This document shows, in pieces, positions 26,121 to 36,340 of a stretch of 64,000 nucleotides of DNA. Source of the stretch: Streptomyces dengpaensis (GTDB lineage: Bacteria > Actinomycetota > Actinomycetes > Streptomycetales > Streptomycetaceae). The position numbers and the translations under genes were made by a program. How positions within the stretch are numbered: the stretch's first letter is position 1; each line of letters opens with the position of its first letter. Under the pieces are notes generated by a model. It had not been told where the DNA came from and did no database searches. It saw only the letters and a list, made by a program, of their open reading frames with translations. The DNA lies in NCBI RefSeq assembly GCF_002946835.1, contig NZ_CP026652.1, forward strand, positions 4,650,001 to 4,714,000. The letters are read 5' to 3'.

Positions 26121-27248
26121 TCAGCTCAGGCCCTTGATGGTCTCGCGGACCTTGGCGATGATCTCGTCGGGGACCGGGGCGTAACCGGCGGCCTCCAGCT
26201 GGCCCTGACCGTCCTCCGAGGCGATGTAGCCGAGGAAGGACTTGACGGCGGGCAGGGTGTCGGCCTTGTTGCCCTTGTCGCAGGCGATCTCGTACGTGAC
26301 CAGGGTGATCGGGTAGGCACCCTCGGCCTTCGGCGTGTAGTTCAGCTCCAGCGCGAGGTCCTTGCCGGTGCCGACGACCTTGGCCTCGGTCAGGGACTTG
26401 GTGGCGTTGGCGACGTTGACGTCGACGGGCTCGGCGGCACCGGTCTTCACGGAGACCGAGGTGATGCCCTCCTTGGCGTACGACATCTCCATGTAGCCGA
26501 TGGCGCCAGCGGTCTGCTTCACCTGCTGGGCGACACCGGAGGAGCCGGACGCGGACTGGCCGCCCTTGGCCTCCCAGGACTTGCCGTGCTCGTACTTCCA
26601 GTCGTTCGGGGCGGCGGCGGACAGGTACTTGGTGAAGTTGTCCGTGGTGCCGGACTCGTCCGAACGGTGGGTGGCCTGGATCTTGAGGTCGGGGAGCTTG
26701 GCGTCGGGGTTCAGCTTCGCGATCGCCTCGTCGTTCCAGTTCTTGATCTTGTCGTCGAAGATCTTGGCCATGGTCGGGGCGTCCAGGACCAGCTTCTCGA
26801 CACCCGGGACGTTGAAGCCGACGGCGATCGGGCCGACGACCATCGGCAGGTCGATGGCCTGACCGTCCGTGCAGAGCTTCTTGGACTCGGTGATCTCCTC
26901 CGGGTCCAGGGCGGAGTCGGAGCCGGCGAACGCGGTCTGACCCTGCAGGAACGCGGTGACACCCGCACCGGAACCGGTCGGGTTGTAGTTGAGCTGCACG
27001 TCCTTGCAGGCGGCCGAGTAGGACTGGATCCAGGCGTCGACGGCGTTCTTCTGCGCGGAGGAGCCGGAGGCCTGGAGCTGACCCTTGGCGTCCATGCAGT
27101 CGACGGAGCTGGCGTTAGGCGTCGTCTTGTCCCCGCCGTTGCTCTTGCCGCCGGTGTCGTCGGAGCCGCACGCCGTCAGGGCCAGGGCGCCGGAGACGGC
27201 GAGAGCACCGAGGGTGAGGGCCCGCCGGTTCATGCGCTGAAGCTTCAC
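26121..27248 (-). CDS. pstS: Phosphate-binding lipoprotein PstS
   Basis: A 375-residue periplasmic-type binding lipoprotein. The signal sequence LTLGALAVSGALALTAC ends in the lipobox Cys, followed by a flexible Gly/Ser/Asn linker. The phosphate-binding domain includes GSGAGVTAFLQGQTAFAGSD and THRSDESGTTDNFTKYL, both with serines and threonines that coordinate phosphate in the family. The start is a GTG (MKLQRMNRRA) with GAAGGAA upstream. It is the first gene of pstSCAB, with a PHO box upstream. Confidence 0.96.
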   Translation of the reverse strand: MKLQRMNRRALTLGALAVSGALALTACGSDDTGGKSNGGDKTTPNASSVDCMDAKGQLQASGSSAQKNAVDAWIQSYSAACKDVQLNYNPTGSGAGVTAFLQGQTAFAGSDSALDPEEITESKKLCTDGQAIDLPMVVGPIAVGFNVPGVEKLVLDAPTMAKIFDDKIKNWNDEAIAKLNPDAKLPDLKIQATHRSDESGTTDNFTKYLSAAAPNDWKYEHGKSWEAKGGQSASGSSGVAQQVKQTAGAIGYMEMSYAKEGITSVSVKTGAAEPVDVNVANATKSLTEAKVVGTGKDLALELNYTPKAEGAYPITLVTYEIACDKGNKADTLPAVKSFLGYIASEDGQGQLEAAGYAPVPDEIIAKVRETIKGLS

Positions 27249-27395
27249 TTTCGGGAGTTCCTTCCAAGAGCCGCCGTCTTGTGGCGGCGTGCGGAGTCGG
27301 GTGAATTGCTGTCTGTTACGCGGAGGAGGCATCCGAGACGCACTCCGCACCGTGCAGGGCCGAAATTAGGCAGAACAGGTGAAGCCACCGATGGG

Positions 27396-27417
27396 CATAA
27401 GTTAACGAGAGGTGAAC
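27396..27417 (-). promoter_or_regulatory. PHO box (PhoP binding site) of pstS
   Basis: Read leftward, two 11-bp direct repeat units: GTTCACCTCTC and GTTAACTTATG. The first matches the Streptomyces PhoP consensus (GTTCACC core) and the second is a weaker unit. It lies about 150 bp upstream of the pstS GTG, so phosphate starvation should induce the operon through PhoR-PhoP. Confidence 0.87.
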
Positions 27418-27574
27418 CCCTGTAGGCGGTGCGGTGAGGTCACGGAACGCTTACGTCGAGGACACGGGTGCATTCCAGTCACAAGAATCCAGAAGAAGAC
27501 ACTACGTAATCAAACGGCGCCGCACACGTTTCAGGGGTGCCGCCGATTCCGTCATGTCGTATTTGTCGCGTCCC

Positions 27575-27651
27575 ATCGTACGAGCCCGCGCCCCGTCGTC
27601 GTACGAGCGCGCTCCGTCGTCGTAGGAGTGCGCCCCCGTCGTCGTACGAGC
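27575..27651. repeat. Short tandem repeat, unit about 21 bp
   Basis: Three to four imperfect copies of CGTCGTCGTACGAGCGCGCTC in the gap between the nudix gene's end and the pstS promoter. The unit contains the palindrome GTAC and no coding bias. Purpose unknown. Confidence 0.7.
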
Positions 27652-27656
27652 CGGCG

Positions 27657-28070
27657 TCACGCCAGATGCAGTGCGCTGAGCAGGGCGTCGACCAGGTCGC
27701 GGTCCCGGGGCTGGGTGAGGCGGAGGCGGGCCGCCGTCGGCGAGAGCCACAGGACGCGGTCGACCTCGCGGCTGGGGGTGAAGTGGCCGTCCGCGGCCTC
27801 GGCGGCCCAGTAGCGGACCTCCTTGGGGCGGCCGCCGGCGAGGTAGCGGAGCGTGGGGAGGACGGCGCCTAGGACGGCGGCGTAGCCCGTCTCCTCCTCC
27901 ACCTCGCGGAGCGCCCCGGTGAGCGCGTCCTCGCCGCGCTTCAGCTTGCCCTTGGGGTGCGACCAGTCGTCGTACTTCGGCCGGTGGACGAGGCAGATCT
28001 CCAGCTCGCCGTCGACCGGGGAGCGACGCCACAGGACGCAGCCCGCCGCCTGGATCATGCCGTCCGCCAT
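27657..28070 (-). CDS. Nudix hydrolase
   Basis: A 137-residue MutT-like pyrophosphohydrolase. The nudix box is complete: GKLKRGEDALTGALREVEEE followed by TGY. It is a single-domain form, without the C-terminal histidine-phosphatase domain found in some mycobacterial relatives. Likely substrates are damaged nucleotides, diadenosine or inositol polyphosphates. It follows the CHAD gene by 10 bp, in an operon with ppk. The ATG has GGAGG upstream. Confidence 0.92.
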   Translation of the reverse strand: MADGMIQAAGCVLWRRSPVDGELEICLVHRPKYDDWSHPKGKLKRGEDALTGALREVEEETGYAAVLGAVLPTLRYLAGGRPKEVRYWAAEAADGHFTPSREVDRVLWLSPTAARLRLTQPRDRDLVDALLSALHLA

Positions 28071-28080
28071 GAGACCTCCC

Positions 28081-29148
28081 TCAGGGGGTGCGTACCGCTT
28101 CCTTCTGCCATGCCTGCTGGAAGGCGAACCGCGCCGCCTCCACCTCGTGCCGCTGGTCGGCGTGGAGCACACCGAGCGCGTACGCCGTCGCCGGGGCGAT
28201 GCGCGGGGTGCGCGCCGCCGACGCCGCGGCGGACGCCGCCTCCGCCGCGTCCCGGTGCCGGTTGAGCGCCTGGCCCGCGGCGAGCAGCCGTACGTCGACC
28301 GGGCACTGCTCGCCGTACAGGACCTCGCGGGCGTAGCGGTGCAGGCGCAGCAGCAGGCGGACCTGATGCCAGGGGGCGTCCTGCGGCTGGGGCGCGGTGT
28401 CGGCGGACAGGCCGTGCACGAGGGCCTCCGCGTTGTACGGGTGGCCCGCGGTGACCAGCGGCAGCGCGGCGACCGCGTCGGTCAGGCGGTCCGCCGCCGC
28501 GGCGGCCAGCGGGCGCAGATCGGTGGCGGCGGCCGCCGGGGTGAGCGGGACCTCGCTGGCGAGCACGGCGACGCTGTCCGCGACGGCGTGGAAGCGGGAG
28601 GAACCCAGCGCCTGGAGGGCCGCCGAGTGGGCCCGGGTACGGGCGAGGGTCAGCTGGCGGTCGAGGAGCGCGCCCGCCTTCGCCGCGCCGACGGTCAGCT
28701 GGCCCTTGGGCACCGCGGCCGGGTCCGAGCCCGTCTGGGAGGGGAGGGCGGCCGAGCCCGACAGGCGGTTCAGCGCCCCGAGCAGCCGCTCCAGGCGGGC
28801 GCTGTACGCGTGCTCGCGCGCCAGCGTGCCGGACAGCCAGGCCAGTTCGGGGCGCATGGCCTCCGACCAGTCCGGGTCGAGCAGCGGCCGGAAGGTGTGC
28901 AGGCTGCCGCTGATGCGGCGGGCCGAGCGGCGCAGCGCCCGCGCCGCGTCGCCCGACTCCTCCGAACCGTTCTCCCCCGCGCTTGAATTCGCTCGCGCGG
29001 GAGTGCCCCCACCGCCGCCGGTCTCCCGGTGCTGGCGCAGCGAACGGAGGAACTCCGTGGCCTGGGCCCGCAGATAGTCCGCGAGGACATCGCCCGCGAC
29101 GGACCCGGCCGTGGGGTCGGTGGGGGGATCAAGGTGCTGCTGTGCCAC
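28081..29148 (-). CDS. CHAD domain protein
   Basis: A 355-residue helical protein of the CHAD family, which binds polyphosphate through conserved histidines and basic residues. Visible features are two repeats rich in Arg/His (VHRW-like positions are replaced by [12 protein letters not shown] and [11 protein letters not shown]). Its gene overlaps the 3' end of ppk by 20 bp, which supports a role tied to polyphosphate. Confidence 0.88.
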   Translation of the reverse strand: MAQQHLDPPTDPTAGSVAGDVLADYLRAQATEFLRSLRQHRETGGGGGTPARANSSAGENGSEESGDAARALRRSARRISGSLHTFRPLLDPDWSEAMRPELAWLSGTLAREHAYSARLERLLGALNRLSGSAALPSQTGSDPAAVPKGQLTVGAAKAGALLDRQLTLARTRAHSAALQALGSSRFHAVADSVAVLASEVPLTPAAAATDLRPLAAAAADRLTDAVAALPLVTAGHPYNAEALVHGLSADTAPQPQDAPWHQVRLLLRLHRYAREVLYGEQCPVDVRLLAAGQALNRHRDAAEAASAAASAARTPRIAPATAYALGVLHADQRHEVEAARFAFQQAWQKEAVRTP

Positions 29149-31525
29149 GCCTGCGCCTCCGGGCGTCTATGAGCATCTCCTGGACGTTCCGCAGTGGCTG
29201 GCCATCCGGGTCGGTCGCGTGCCGCAGCCACTCGCCGTCGGGGCCCAGGTGCCAGGAAGCGGTGCTGTCGGACATGCCGGTCTCAAGGAGCCGGTTGAGT
29301 GCGGCGCGATGAGCCGGGTCGGTAACCCTGACAAGGGCCTCGATCCTCCGGTCGAGGTTGCGGTGCATCATGTCGGCGCTGCCGATCCACACCTCGGGCT
29401 CGCCGCCGTTGCCGAAGGCGAAGATCCGGGAGTGCTCCAGGAAGCGGCCGAGGACGGAGTGGACCCGTATGTTCTCGGACAGGCCCGGGACGCCGGGACG
29501 CACCGCGCAGATGCCGCGCACCCAGACGTCGACCGGTACTCCGGCCTGGGAGGCGCGGTACAGCGCGTCGATGACCGCCTCGTCCACCATCGAGTTGACC
29601 TTGATGCGGACGTAGGCGGGCCGTCCGGCGTTGTGGTGCTGTACTTCCTTGTTGATCCGTGAGACCAGGCCGTCGCGCAGGGACTTGGGGGCGACGAGGA
29701 GCCTGCGGTAGGTCTCGCGGCGCGAGTAGCCCGACAGCCGGTTGAACAGGTCGGAGAGGTCCGCGCCCACCTGCGGGTCGGCGGTGAGCAGGCCGAGGTC
29801 CTCGTACAGCCGGGCGGTCTTCGGGTGGTAGTTGCCCGTGCCGACGTGGGAGTAGCGGCGCAGGGTGTCGCCCTCCTGCCGGACGACCAGCGACAGCTTG
29901 CAGTGGGTCTTCAGGCCGACGAGCCCGTACACGACATGGCAGCCCGCCTCCTCCAGCTTGCGGGCCCACTTGATGTTGGCCTGCTCGTCGAAGCGTGCCT
30001 TGATCTCGACCAGGACGAGGACCTGCTTGCCCGACTCGGCGGCGTCGATGAGCGCGTCGACGATGGGGGAGGTCTCGGAGGTCCGGTAGAGCGTCTGCTT
30101 GATGGCGAGCACGTCCGGATCGGCCGCGGCCTGCTCCAGGAACGACTGCACGGAGGTGGAGAAGGAGTCGTACGGGTGGTGGAGCAGGACGTCGCGCTCG
30201 CGCAGGGCGGCGAAGATGTCGGGTGCGGACGCCGACTCGACCTCCGCGAGGTCGCGGTGGGTGCCGGCGATGAACTTCGGGTACTTCAGCTCGGGCCGGT
30301 CCAGCTTCCCGATGCCGAAGAGGCCGGTGAGGTCAAGGGGACCCGGCAGCGGGTACACCTCGGCCTCGGAGATCTTCAGCTCCCGTACGAGCAGGTCGAG
30401 CACGTACCGGTCGATGGACTCCTCGACCTCCAGGCGCACCGGCGGCCCGAAGCGGCGCCGCATGAGCTCCTTCTCCAGCGCCTGGAGCAGGTTCTCGGCG
30501 TCGTCCTCCTCGACCTCGAGGTCCTCGTTCCGGGTGAGCCGGAAGGTGTGGTGCTCAAGGACCTCCATGCCCGGGAAGAGCTCCTCCAGGTGGGCCGCGA
30601 TCACATCCTCGATGGGGACGTAGCGGTTCGGGGAGGCCTCCAGGAAGCGGGAGAGCAGCGGCGGGACCTTGACGCGCGCGAAGTGGCGGTGGCCGCTTAC
30701 CGGGTTCCGTACGACGACGGCCAGGTTCAGGGACAGGCCGGAGATGTACGGGAAGGGGTGCGCGGGGTCGACCGCCAGCGGGGTCAGGACCGGGAAGATC
30801 TGGTGCCGGAACAGGGTGAAGAGGCGGGCCTGCTCCTTCTCGGTCAGCTCGCTCCAGCGGACGACGTGGATGCCCTCCTCCGCGAGCGCGGGGGCGACGT
30901 CCTCCTGGTAGCAGGCCGCGTGCCGGGCCATGAGTTCGCGCGAGCGGGCCCAGATCATCTCCAGGACCTCGCGGGGCTGCAGCCCGGAGGCGGACTTGGT
31001 GGCCACGCCGGTCGCGATCCGGCGCTTCAGGCCTGCCACCCGGACCATGAAGAACTCGTCCAGGTTACTGGCGAAGATCGCCAGGAAGTTGGCGCGCTCC
31101 AGGAGGGGCGTGTTCGGGTCTTCGGCGAGCTCCAGAACCCGCTCGTTGAACCCCAGCCAGCTGCGCTCCCGGTCAAGAAAACGGCCCTGGGGCAGGGCGA
31201 TGGCGTCCTGCGAGTCCTCGTACGCGTCGAGATCGGCGTCGATGTCGGGCTCGAGGTCGGAGACGTTCGCCGCCACGGTGTGCGGGCGGTGAGCGGCAAG
31301 GGAGCCGACGGACGGCTGTGGGTGCTGGACCTGTGCCTGGGCGCTTGGCTGGTTCATGAACCCATTCTTCCGCGCCGGGAGCGAGACCGGCGCGTCGGAA
31401 AGGGCTCGAGGCAGATCGGCGATGCGGATGATCTCGTTCCGCATGACCGGCGTGCGCTCGCTCCCTGTCGTCGGCGAGGACTCGTTCTCCGGCGGAGGCG
31501 AAGGCTCGGGCACGGCGGGCTGCAT
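29129..31525 (-). CDS. ppk: Polyphosphate kinase (Ppk1 family)
   Basis: A 798-residue enzyme that makes or uses polyphosphate with ATP/ADP. It has the N-terminal domain ([20 protein letters not shown]), the head domain, and two PLD-like catalytic domains with the autophosphorylated histidine in [14 protein letters not shown] and a second [14 protein letters not shown]. The start is uncertain: codon bias stays high back to the ATG at 31525, but in-frame ATGs at 31444 and 31357 would give 771 and 742 residues, nearer to some relatives. A weak PHO-like run (TCTTAACCATCGATTCA, leftward) lies just upstream. Confidence 0.93.
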   Translation of the reverse strand: MQPAVPEPSPPPENESSPTTGSERTPVMRNEIIRIADLPRALSDAPVSLPARKNGFMNQPSAQAQVQHPQPSVGSLAAHRPHTVAANVSDLEPDIDADLDAYEDSQDAIALPQGRFLDRERSWLGFNERVLELAEDPNTPLLERANFLAIFASNLDEFFMVRVAGLKRRIATGVATKSASGLQPREVLEMIWARSRELMARHAACYQEDVAPALAEEGIHVVRWSELTEKEQARLFTLFRHQIFPVLTPLAVDPAHPFPYISGLSLNLAVVVRNPVSGHRHFARVKVPPLLSRFLEASPNRYVPIEDVIAAHLEELFPGMEVLEHHTFRLTRNEDLEVEEDDAENLLQALEKELMRRRFGPPVRLEVEESIDRYVLDLLVRELKISEAEVYPLPGPLDLTGLFGIGKLDRPELKYPKFIAGTHRDLAEVESASAPDIFAALRERDVLLHHPYDSFSTSVQSFLEQAAADPDVLAIKQTLYRTSETSPIVDALIDAAESGKQVLVLVEIKARFDEQANIKWARKLEEAGCHVVYGLVGLKTHCKLSLVVRQEGDTLRRYSHVGTGNYHPKTARLYEDLGLLTADPQVGADLSDLFNRLSGYSRRETYRRLLVAPKSLRDGLVSRINKEVQHHNAGRPAYVRIKVNSMVDEAVIDALYRASQAGVPVDVWVRGICAVRPGVPGLSENIRVHSVLGRFLEHSRIFAFGNGGEPEVWIGSADMMHRNLDRRIEALVRVTDPAHRAALNRLLETGMSDSTASWHLGPDGEWLRHATDPDGQPLRNVQEMLIDARRRRRGTAAP

Positions 31526-31621
31526 TGCTTGAGCGTGGCAAGGTCGTCTGAATCGATGGTTAAGACGACATGACGTGCGGGATATCGGGGGGCGGCTCCC
31601 GGACGTCTACATGCCCGGAAG

Positions 31622-31682
31622 GGCGTACCCGGATGCCCGGGATGCGCGTATCCGGATGTCTGGGGCGCGTATCCGGCCGGAC
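31622..31682. repeat. Short tandem repeat, unit about 21 bp
   Basis: About three imperfect copies of a GCGCGTATCCGGATGTCTGGG-like unit between ppk and mshD, running up to the mshD stop codon region. No coding bias. Confidence 0.6.
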
Positions 31683-31689
31683 GTGGTGG

Positions 31690-32616
31690 TCAGGACTCCG
31701 TTCGGTACATCAGGTCCGTCTCGTGGGTGAGGAAGCCGAGGCGTTCGTAGACGGTCACGGCGGACTTGTTGTCGGCGTCGACGTACAGCATCGCGGTGGG
31801 CATGCCCTGGGCGGCGAGGTGGCGGAGGCCGATGGTGGTCAGGGCCTTGCCGAGGCCGGTGCCCTGGGCGCCGGGGTGGACGCCGAGGACGTAGACCTCT
31901 CCGAGCTGTTCCGCGGCGTGGACCTTGGTCCAGTGGAAGCCGAGGAGCTCGTCGCCGCGGAAGGCGAGGAAGAACCCGGACGGGTCGAACCACGGCTCGG
32001 CCATCCGGTCGTCCAGGTCGCGCTGGGTGAGGGAGCCCTGCTCGGGGTGGTGGGCGAACGCCGCGGCGTTCACCGCGAGCCAGGCGGCGTCGTCCCGGCC
32101 CGGCACGAAGGAGCGGACGCGTACGCCGTTCGGGAGCTTCGGCTCGGGCAGGTTCAGGTCCGCCAACGACCGCCGCATCTGGCGCAGTTCGCGGAAGAGG
32201 GTGAGCCCGAGGACCTGTGCCAGATGCCGGGCGGCGGAGTGACCGCCGTGCGCCCACACCCGCAGCCGCTTCCCGGACTCGGCGAGCAGGGCCGAGCCGA
32301 GCGCCCGCCCGTGCCCGTGCCCACGGTGCCCGGGGTGCACGACCAGCTCGGCGGCCGGGGCCTCCACCGGGTCGGTGTCCTCCAGCTGTGCGTAGCCGAC
32401 CAGCTCGTCGCGGACGATCAGCAGCAGATGCCGGACGCCCTCACGGGCCCCGCCCTTCAGCTGCAGCCGCCCCTGCTCGGACACCGCCTGCTGCCCGTCG
32501 GCCCGGGCGGCCTCCGCGAGCAGTGCGAGCACCTGCTCGGCCTGGGCCGGGGAGAGCGCCGAGCAGGTCTCGATGGAGCGGGAGAGAGCGGGCAGTGCGC
32601 TGTCGTCGCTGGTCAT
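31690..32616 (-). CDS. mshD: Mycothiol synthase
   Basis: A 308-residue protein with two GNAT domains. It acetylates Cys-GlcN-Ins, the last step of mycothiol synthesis. The N-terminal domain has ELVVHPGHRGHGHGRALGSA and the C-terminal domain has VYVLGVHPGAQGTGLGKAL plus MLYVDADNKSAVTVYERLGF. Length and order match MshD. The ATG follows TACCCT with a 7-nt gap and no ribosome site, so it is probably leaderless. Confidence 0.95.
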   Translation of the reverse strand: MTSDDSALPALSRSIETCSALSPAQAEQVLALLAEAARADGQQAVSEQGRLQLKGGAREGVRHLLLIVRDELVGYAQLEDTDPVEAPAAELVVHPGHRGHGHGRALGSALLAESGKRLRVWAHGGHSAARHLAQVLGLTLFRELRQMRRSLADLNLPEPKLPNGVRVRSFVPGRDDAAWLAVNAAAFAHHPEQGSLTQRDLDDRMAEPWFDPSGFFLAFRGDELLGFHWTKVHAAEQLGEVYVLGVHPGAQGTGLGKALTTIGLRHLAAQGMPTAMLYVDADNKSAVTVYERLGFLTHETDLMYRTES

Positions 32617-32821
32617 GCATACGAGGGTACGGCGCGGTGATTTCGGGACAAGGAGCTGGACGGGGTGGATGTCGAGCGTGGCGGGAGGAGAGGCCGACGG
32701 GGTGGTCAGACGATGGCAATCAGCCCGTAACCCTCAACCCCCTTTTGTGCTACGCGCGTTGACTCTAGGGTGCGGGCATAGCCACAGTGGTCTCGCCGTG
32801 CGTGCGGGCCCCGTGGTTCCT

Positions 32822-32965
32822 GTGGGTTGGGCGGGTTCTGTGGGTTCCGCGGCTCCTGTTGGTTCTGCGGGTCCTGTGGGTTCCGCGGCTCTCGTGGGCT
32901 CCGCGGATCCTGTGGGGCCCACGGCTCCCGTGGGTTCCGCGGTTCTCGTGGCCGGCACAGCTCTC
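32822..32965. repeat. 18-bp tandem repeat, eight units
   Basis: Units of GTGGGTTCCGCGGCTCCT start at 32822, 32840, 32858, 32876, 32894, 32912, 32930 and 32948, each with a few changes. The array fills the gap upstream of the 5'-nucleotidase and ends 26 bp before its ATG. It is open in several frames on both strands because the unit length is a multiple of three, but it lacks its own start and ribosome site. Confidence 0.85.
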
Positions 32966-32991
32966 ACCGTTCCGTTCCCAGGGGGGATCCC

Positions 32992-34791
32992 ATGTCGTCG
33001 ACGCCCCGGCACAGACTTCCGCGTCGCCTGCTCGCGGCCGCCGCCGGCCTCGCCACCGTCGGTGCTCTGGCCGCCGCGATGCCCGCCAGCGCGGGCCAGG
33101 ACAGGACGACGCCGCCGCACCATCAGGGAAGCGGCCGCTACCAGGACGTACAGCTGCTGTCCTTCAACGATCTGCACGGCAACCTGGAGCCGCCGGCCGG
33201 TTCTTCCGGGCGGGTGACGGAGCAGCACGAGGACGGCACGACCAAGACGATCGACGCGGGTGGCGTCGAGTACCTGGCCACGCATCTGCGCGAGGCTCGC
33301 AAGGACAACACGTACTCGATCACGGCCGCCGCCGGTGACATGGTCGGCGCGTCCCCGCTGATCTCCGGGCTCTTCCACGACGAGCCGACGATCGAGGCGC
33401 TGAACGGCCTCGACCTCGATGTCTCGTCGGTCGGCAACCACGAGTTCGACGAGGGCGCCAAGGAACTGGCCCGCCTGCAGAACGGCGGCTGCCACCCGAA
33501 GGACGGCTGTTACGACGACAGCGAGAAGTTCACCGGCGCCACCTTCCCCTATCTCGCGGCGAACGTCACCGACGAGAAGACCGGCAGGCCGATCCTCAAG
33601 CCGTACTGGGTGTGGAAGAAGAACGGCGTCAAGGTCGGCTTCATCGGCGTGACCCTGGAGGGCACCCCGGACATCGTCTCCGCCGAGGGTGTCAAGGGGC
33701 TGAAGTTCGGCGACGAGGTCGCGACGATCAACAAGTACGCCAAGGTGCTTCAGCGCCAGGGTGTGAAGTCGATCGTCGCGCTGGTCCACGAGGGCGGGGC
33801 GCCCGCGTCGACGGCGTACAACTACGACTGCGACAGCCCCGGCGCCGGTGACGGCATCTCCGGCCCGATCGTCGACATCGCCAAGAACGTCACCCCGGCC
33901 GTGGACGCGCTGGTCACCGGTCACACGCACCAGGCGTACGCGTGCACGATCGCCGACCCGGCGGGCAAGCCCCGCACGGTCACGTCGGCCGCGTCCTTCG
34001 GCCGTCTGTACACGGACACGACGCTGACGTACGACCGGTGGACCGGCGACATCGCCCGTACGGCGGTGAAGTCCGCGAACCACGTGGTCACCCGTGATGT
34101 GGCGAAGGCCGCCGACATGACGGACCTGATCACCAAGTGGAAGACCCTCGCCGCTCCGATCGCCTCCCGGCCCATCGGCTACATCGCGGGCGAGATCGGC
34201 AACACCGGCACCGAGTCCCCGCTCGGCGACCTGATCGCCGACGCGCAGCTCGCGTACGCCAAGTCCGTCGACCCCGAGGCCGACCTCGCGCTGATGAACC
34301 CCGGCGGCATCCGCGCCGGCCTCACCCACACGGCGAGCGGCGGCGAGGGCGACGGCGTGGTGACGTACGGGGAGGCGTACAGCGTCCAGCCCTTCTCCAA
34401 CACGGTCAACCTGGTCGACCTGACCGGCGCGCAACTGCTCACCGCGCTCCAGCAGCAGGTCAGCGGGGCGAACGAGGCGGCGCCGAAGATCCTTCAGATC
34501 TCGGCCGGACTGACCTACACGCTGGACCTGACGAAGTCGGGCGCCGCGCGGGTCGTCACCGACTCGGTCAAGCTCAACGGCACCGCCATCGACCTCACCG
34601 GGAGCTACCGCGTCGCGATGAACTCCTTCCTCGCGGGCGGCGGCGACGGCTTCGCCGAACTCGGCAAGGGCACGAACGTCCTGGTCGGCGAGGACGACCT
34701 GGCGGCCTTCGAGTCCTTCCTGACGGCGAACTCGTCGGCAGGGACGCCGTATGCGGTGCCGGCGGCTGACCGGATCACGGTCGTTCGGTAG
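32992..34791 (+). CDS. Secreted 5'-nucleotidase / metallophosphatase
   Basis: A 599-residue exported enzyme. The signal peptide has twin arginines (HRLPRRLLAAAAGLATVGAL, then PASAG). The N-terminal metallophosphatase domain has LLSFNDLHGNLEP, VGNHEFDEG and VTGHTHQAYAC. The C-terminal 5'-nucleotidase domain has NPGGIRAGL and FSNTVNLVDLTGAQL. It probably releases phosphate from extracellular nucleotides, which fits the phosphate genes nearby. The ATG follows AGGGGGG. Confidence 0.94.
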   Translation: MSSTPRHRLPRRLLAAAAGLATVGALAAAMPASAGQDRTTPPHHQGSGRYQDVQLLSFNDLHGNLEPPAGSSGRVTEQHEDGTTKTIDAGGVEYLATHLREARKDNTYSITAAAGDMVGASPLISGLFHDEPTIEALNGLDLDVSSVGNHEFDEGAKELARLQNGGCHPKDGCYDDSEKFTGATFPYLAANVTDEKTGRPILKPYWVWKKNGVKVGFIGVTLEGTPDIVSAEGVKGLKFGDEVATINKYAKVLQRQGVKSIVALVHEGGAPASTAYNYDCDSPGAGDGISGPIVDIAKNVTPAVDALVTGHTHQAYACTIADPAGKPRTVTSAASFGRLYTDTTLTYDRWTGDIARTAVKSANHVVTRDVAKAADMTDLITKWKTLAAPIASRPIGYIAGEIGNTGTESPLGDLIADAQLAYAKSVDPEADLALMNPGGIRAGLTHTASGGEGDGVVTYGEAYSVQPFSNTVNLVDLTGAQLLTALQQQVSGANEAAPKILQISAGLTYTLDLTKSGAARVVTDSVKLNGTAIDLTGSYRVAMNSFLAGGGDGFAELGKGTNVLVGEDDLAAFESFLTANSSAGTPYAVPAADRITVVR

Positions 34792-34803
34792 ATCCTCGGC
34801 AGA

Positions 34804-34845
34804 GCGAGCGGGGCCGGTGCGGACACACGCACCGGCCCCGCTCGC
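34804..34845. terminator. Bidirectional terminator
   Basis: A perfect 17-bp stem, GCGAGCGGGGCCGGTGC / GCACCGGCCCCGCTCGC, with an 8-nt loop, between the convergent nucleotidase and sensor kinase genes. Confidence 0.92.
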
Positions 34846-34882
34846 GTGTACGCAGACGGGCGGGTGTGTCCTGGGCGCTCGG

Positions 34883-36340
34883 CTAGGGCGTCTCGGGCGG
34901 CGGTACCGGTGCCCCCGGCAGCCGTACGGTCGCCACCGTGCCGCCGCCCATGGCGGGTGTCAGGGAGACCTCGCCGCCCGACTGCTGGACCGTGCGCGCC
35001 ACGATCGACAGGCCGAGGCCCGATCCGGGGAGGGCCCGGGCCGACGGGGAGCGCCAGAAGCGGTCGAAGACGTGGGGGAGTTCCTCGGTGGGGATGCCGG
35101 GGCCGCGGTCGCGGACCGTCAGTTCGCCGTTCTTGAGGATGACGTCGATCGCGCCGCCCTCGGGGCTGAACTTCACCGCGTTGTCGAGGATGTTCACGAT
35201 CGCCCGCTCCAGGGCGGACGGCTCCGCCCGTACGTACCAGGGCTGGAGGTCCGCCCTGATCGTCAGCTCCGGGCCGCGCAGCCGCGCCCGGCGCAGGGCC
35301 GACTCGACCGTGTCCTCCAGCGCCACCACCTGTACGCGGTCCGCCGGCTGGCCCGCGTCCGAGCGCGACAGGGTCTGCAAGTCGCCGATCAGCACGGCCA
35401 GTTCGGTCATCTGGGCGGTGACCGAGGCAAGGAGTTCCTTGCGGTCCGCCGGGGGGATCGGGCGGCCCATTTCCTCGCTGCGGGTGAGGAGTTCGATGTT
35501 GGTGCGCAGGGAGGTCAGCGGCGTACGCAGTTCGTGGCCCGCGTCCGCGATGAGTTGCTGCTGCAGTTCGCGGGAGCTGGCCAGCGCGGACGTCATGGAG
35601 TTGAAGGACCGCGAGAGACGGGCGATCTCGTCCTCGCCGTCGTCTTCGACGGGGATGCGGATGGAGAGATCTTCCGTGCGCGCCACGTGTTCCACGGCCT
35701 CGGTGAGTTTGTCCACCGGGCGCAGGCCCGCGCGGGCGACTGCCAGGCCGGCGGCTCCGGCGCCGACGACTCCGATGCCAGAGACGAGGAGCAGGAGGAG
35801 CGCCAGGTAGTTGAGGGTGGACTCGGTGCTCTTGAGAGGGACGGCCACGACGAGGGCGGCCTTGCTGTACATCACCCGGCTGGTGGGAAGCTGGTTGGGA
35901 ACGTCGGTGACGATGAGCGGCATCGTCATGACGCGTACGGCGTCGCCGTTGCTGTCGGTCCCGTTCCGGAGCGTGAACATGCCGGGTTTCGGGTCCTGGG
36001 CCATTTCCTTGTCGCTGTCGGTGACCTTCACCGTGTCCGCGGAGTAGTCAAGGGCACAGACAGTGCCGTTTGCCCGGACCACCTGCGTGTAGGAGTCGAA
36101 GCGCATGCGGTAGTTGTTGTTGCTCGGGTTCTTGCCGCAGTTGTCGAGAGCGGTCTGGACCAAGCCGTACGGCATGGACTGCTTCTGGGCCTGGAGACTG
36201 CTGTCGATCTCGGCGTACAGCTTCCCCTGCACGATGAACCAGCACGTGACCGAAACCGCCGCCACCCCGAACGCCACCGCCGCCGCCACCAGCAACGCCA
36301 GTCGCGACCGCAGCGGCAGTGACCTGAATCTGCGGATCAC
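34883..36340 (-). CDS. Sensor histidine kinase (MprB/TcrY-like)
   Basis: A 485-residue membrane kinase. Two helices (about residues 13-36 and 180-203) bracket an extracytoplasmic domain of about 140 residues containing two cysteines (DNCGKN, TVCALD) that could pair. Then a HAMP domain, the H box [13 protein letters not shown], the N box [11 protein letters not shown], and the G boxes VRDRGPGIP and GSGLGLSIV. Its ATG overlaps the response regulator's stop. The adjacent proteases suggest an envelope stress role. Confidence 0.94.
   Translation of the reverse strand: MIRRFRSLPLRSRLALLVAAAVAFGVAAVSVTCWFIVQGKLYAEIDSSLQAQKQSMPYGLVQTALDNCGKNPSNNNYRMRFDSYTQVVRANGTVCALDYSADTVKVTDSDKEMAQDPKPGMFTLRNGTDSNGDAVRVMTMPLIVTDVPNQLPTSRVMYSKAALVVAVPLKSTESTLNYLALLLLLVSGIGVVGAGAAGLAVARAGLRPVDKLTEAVEHVARTEDLSIRIPVEDDGEDEIARLSRSFNSMTSALASSRELQQQLIADAGHELRTPLTSLRTNIELLTRSEEMGRPIPPADRKELLASVTAQMTELAVLIGDLQTLSRSDAGQPADRVQVVALEDTVESALRRARLRGPELTIRADLQPWYVRAEPSALERAIVNILDNAVKFSPEGGAIDVILKNGELTVRDRGPGIPTEELPHVFDRFWRSPSARALPGSGLGLSIVARTVQQSGGEVSLTPAMGGGTVATVRLPGAPVPPPETP

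Noticed and set aside
30545..30960. Frameshift or pseudogene within ppk
   Set aside because: The long frame is continuous with all catalytic blocks; the many plus-strand frames here are shadows.
32734..34434. A 566-codon minus-strand frame over the nucleotidase and the 18-bp repeat
   Set aside because: Shadow; the plus strand has a clear signal peptide, metal motifs and ribosome site.
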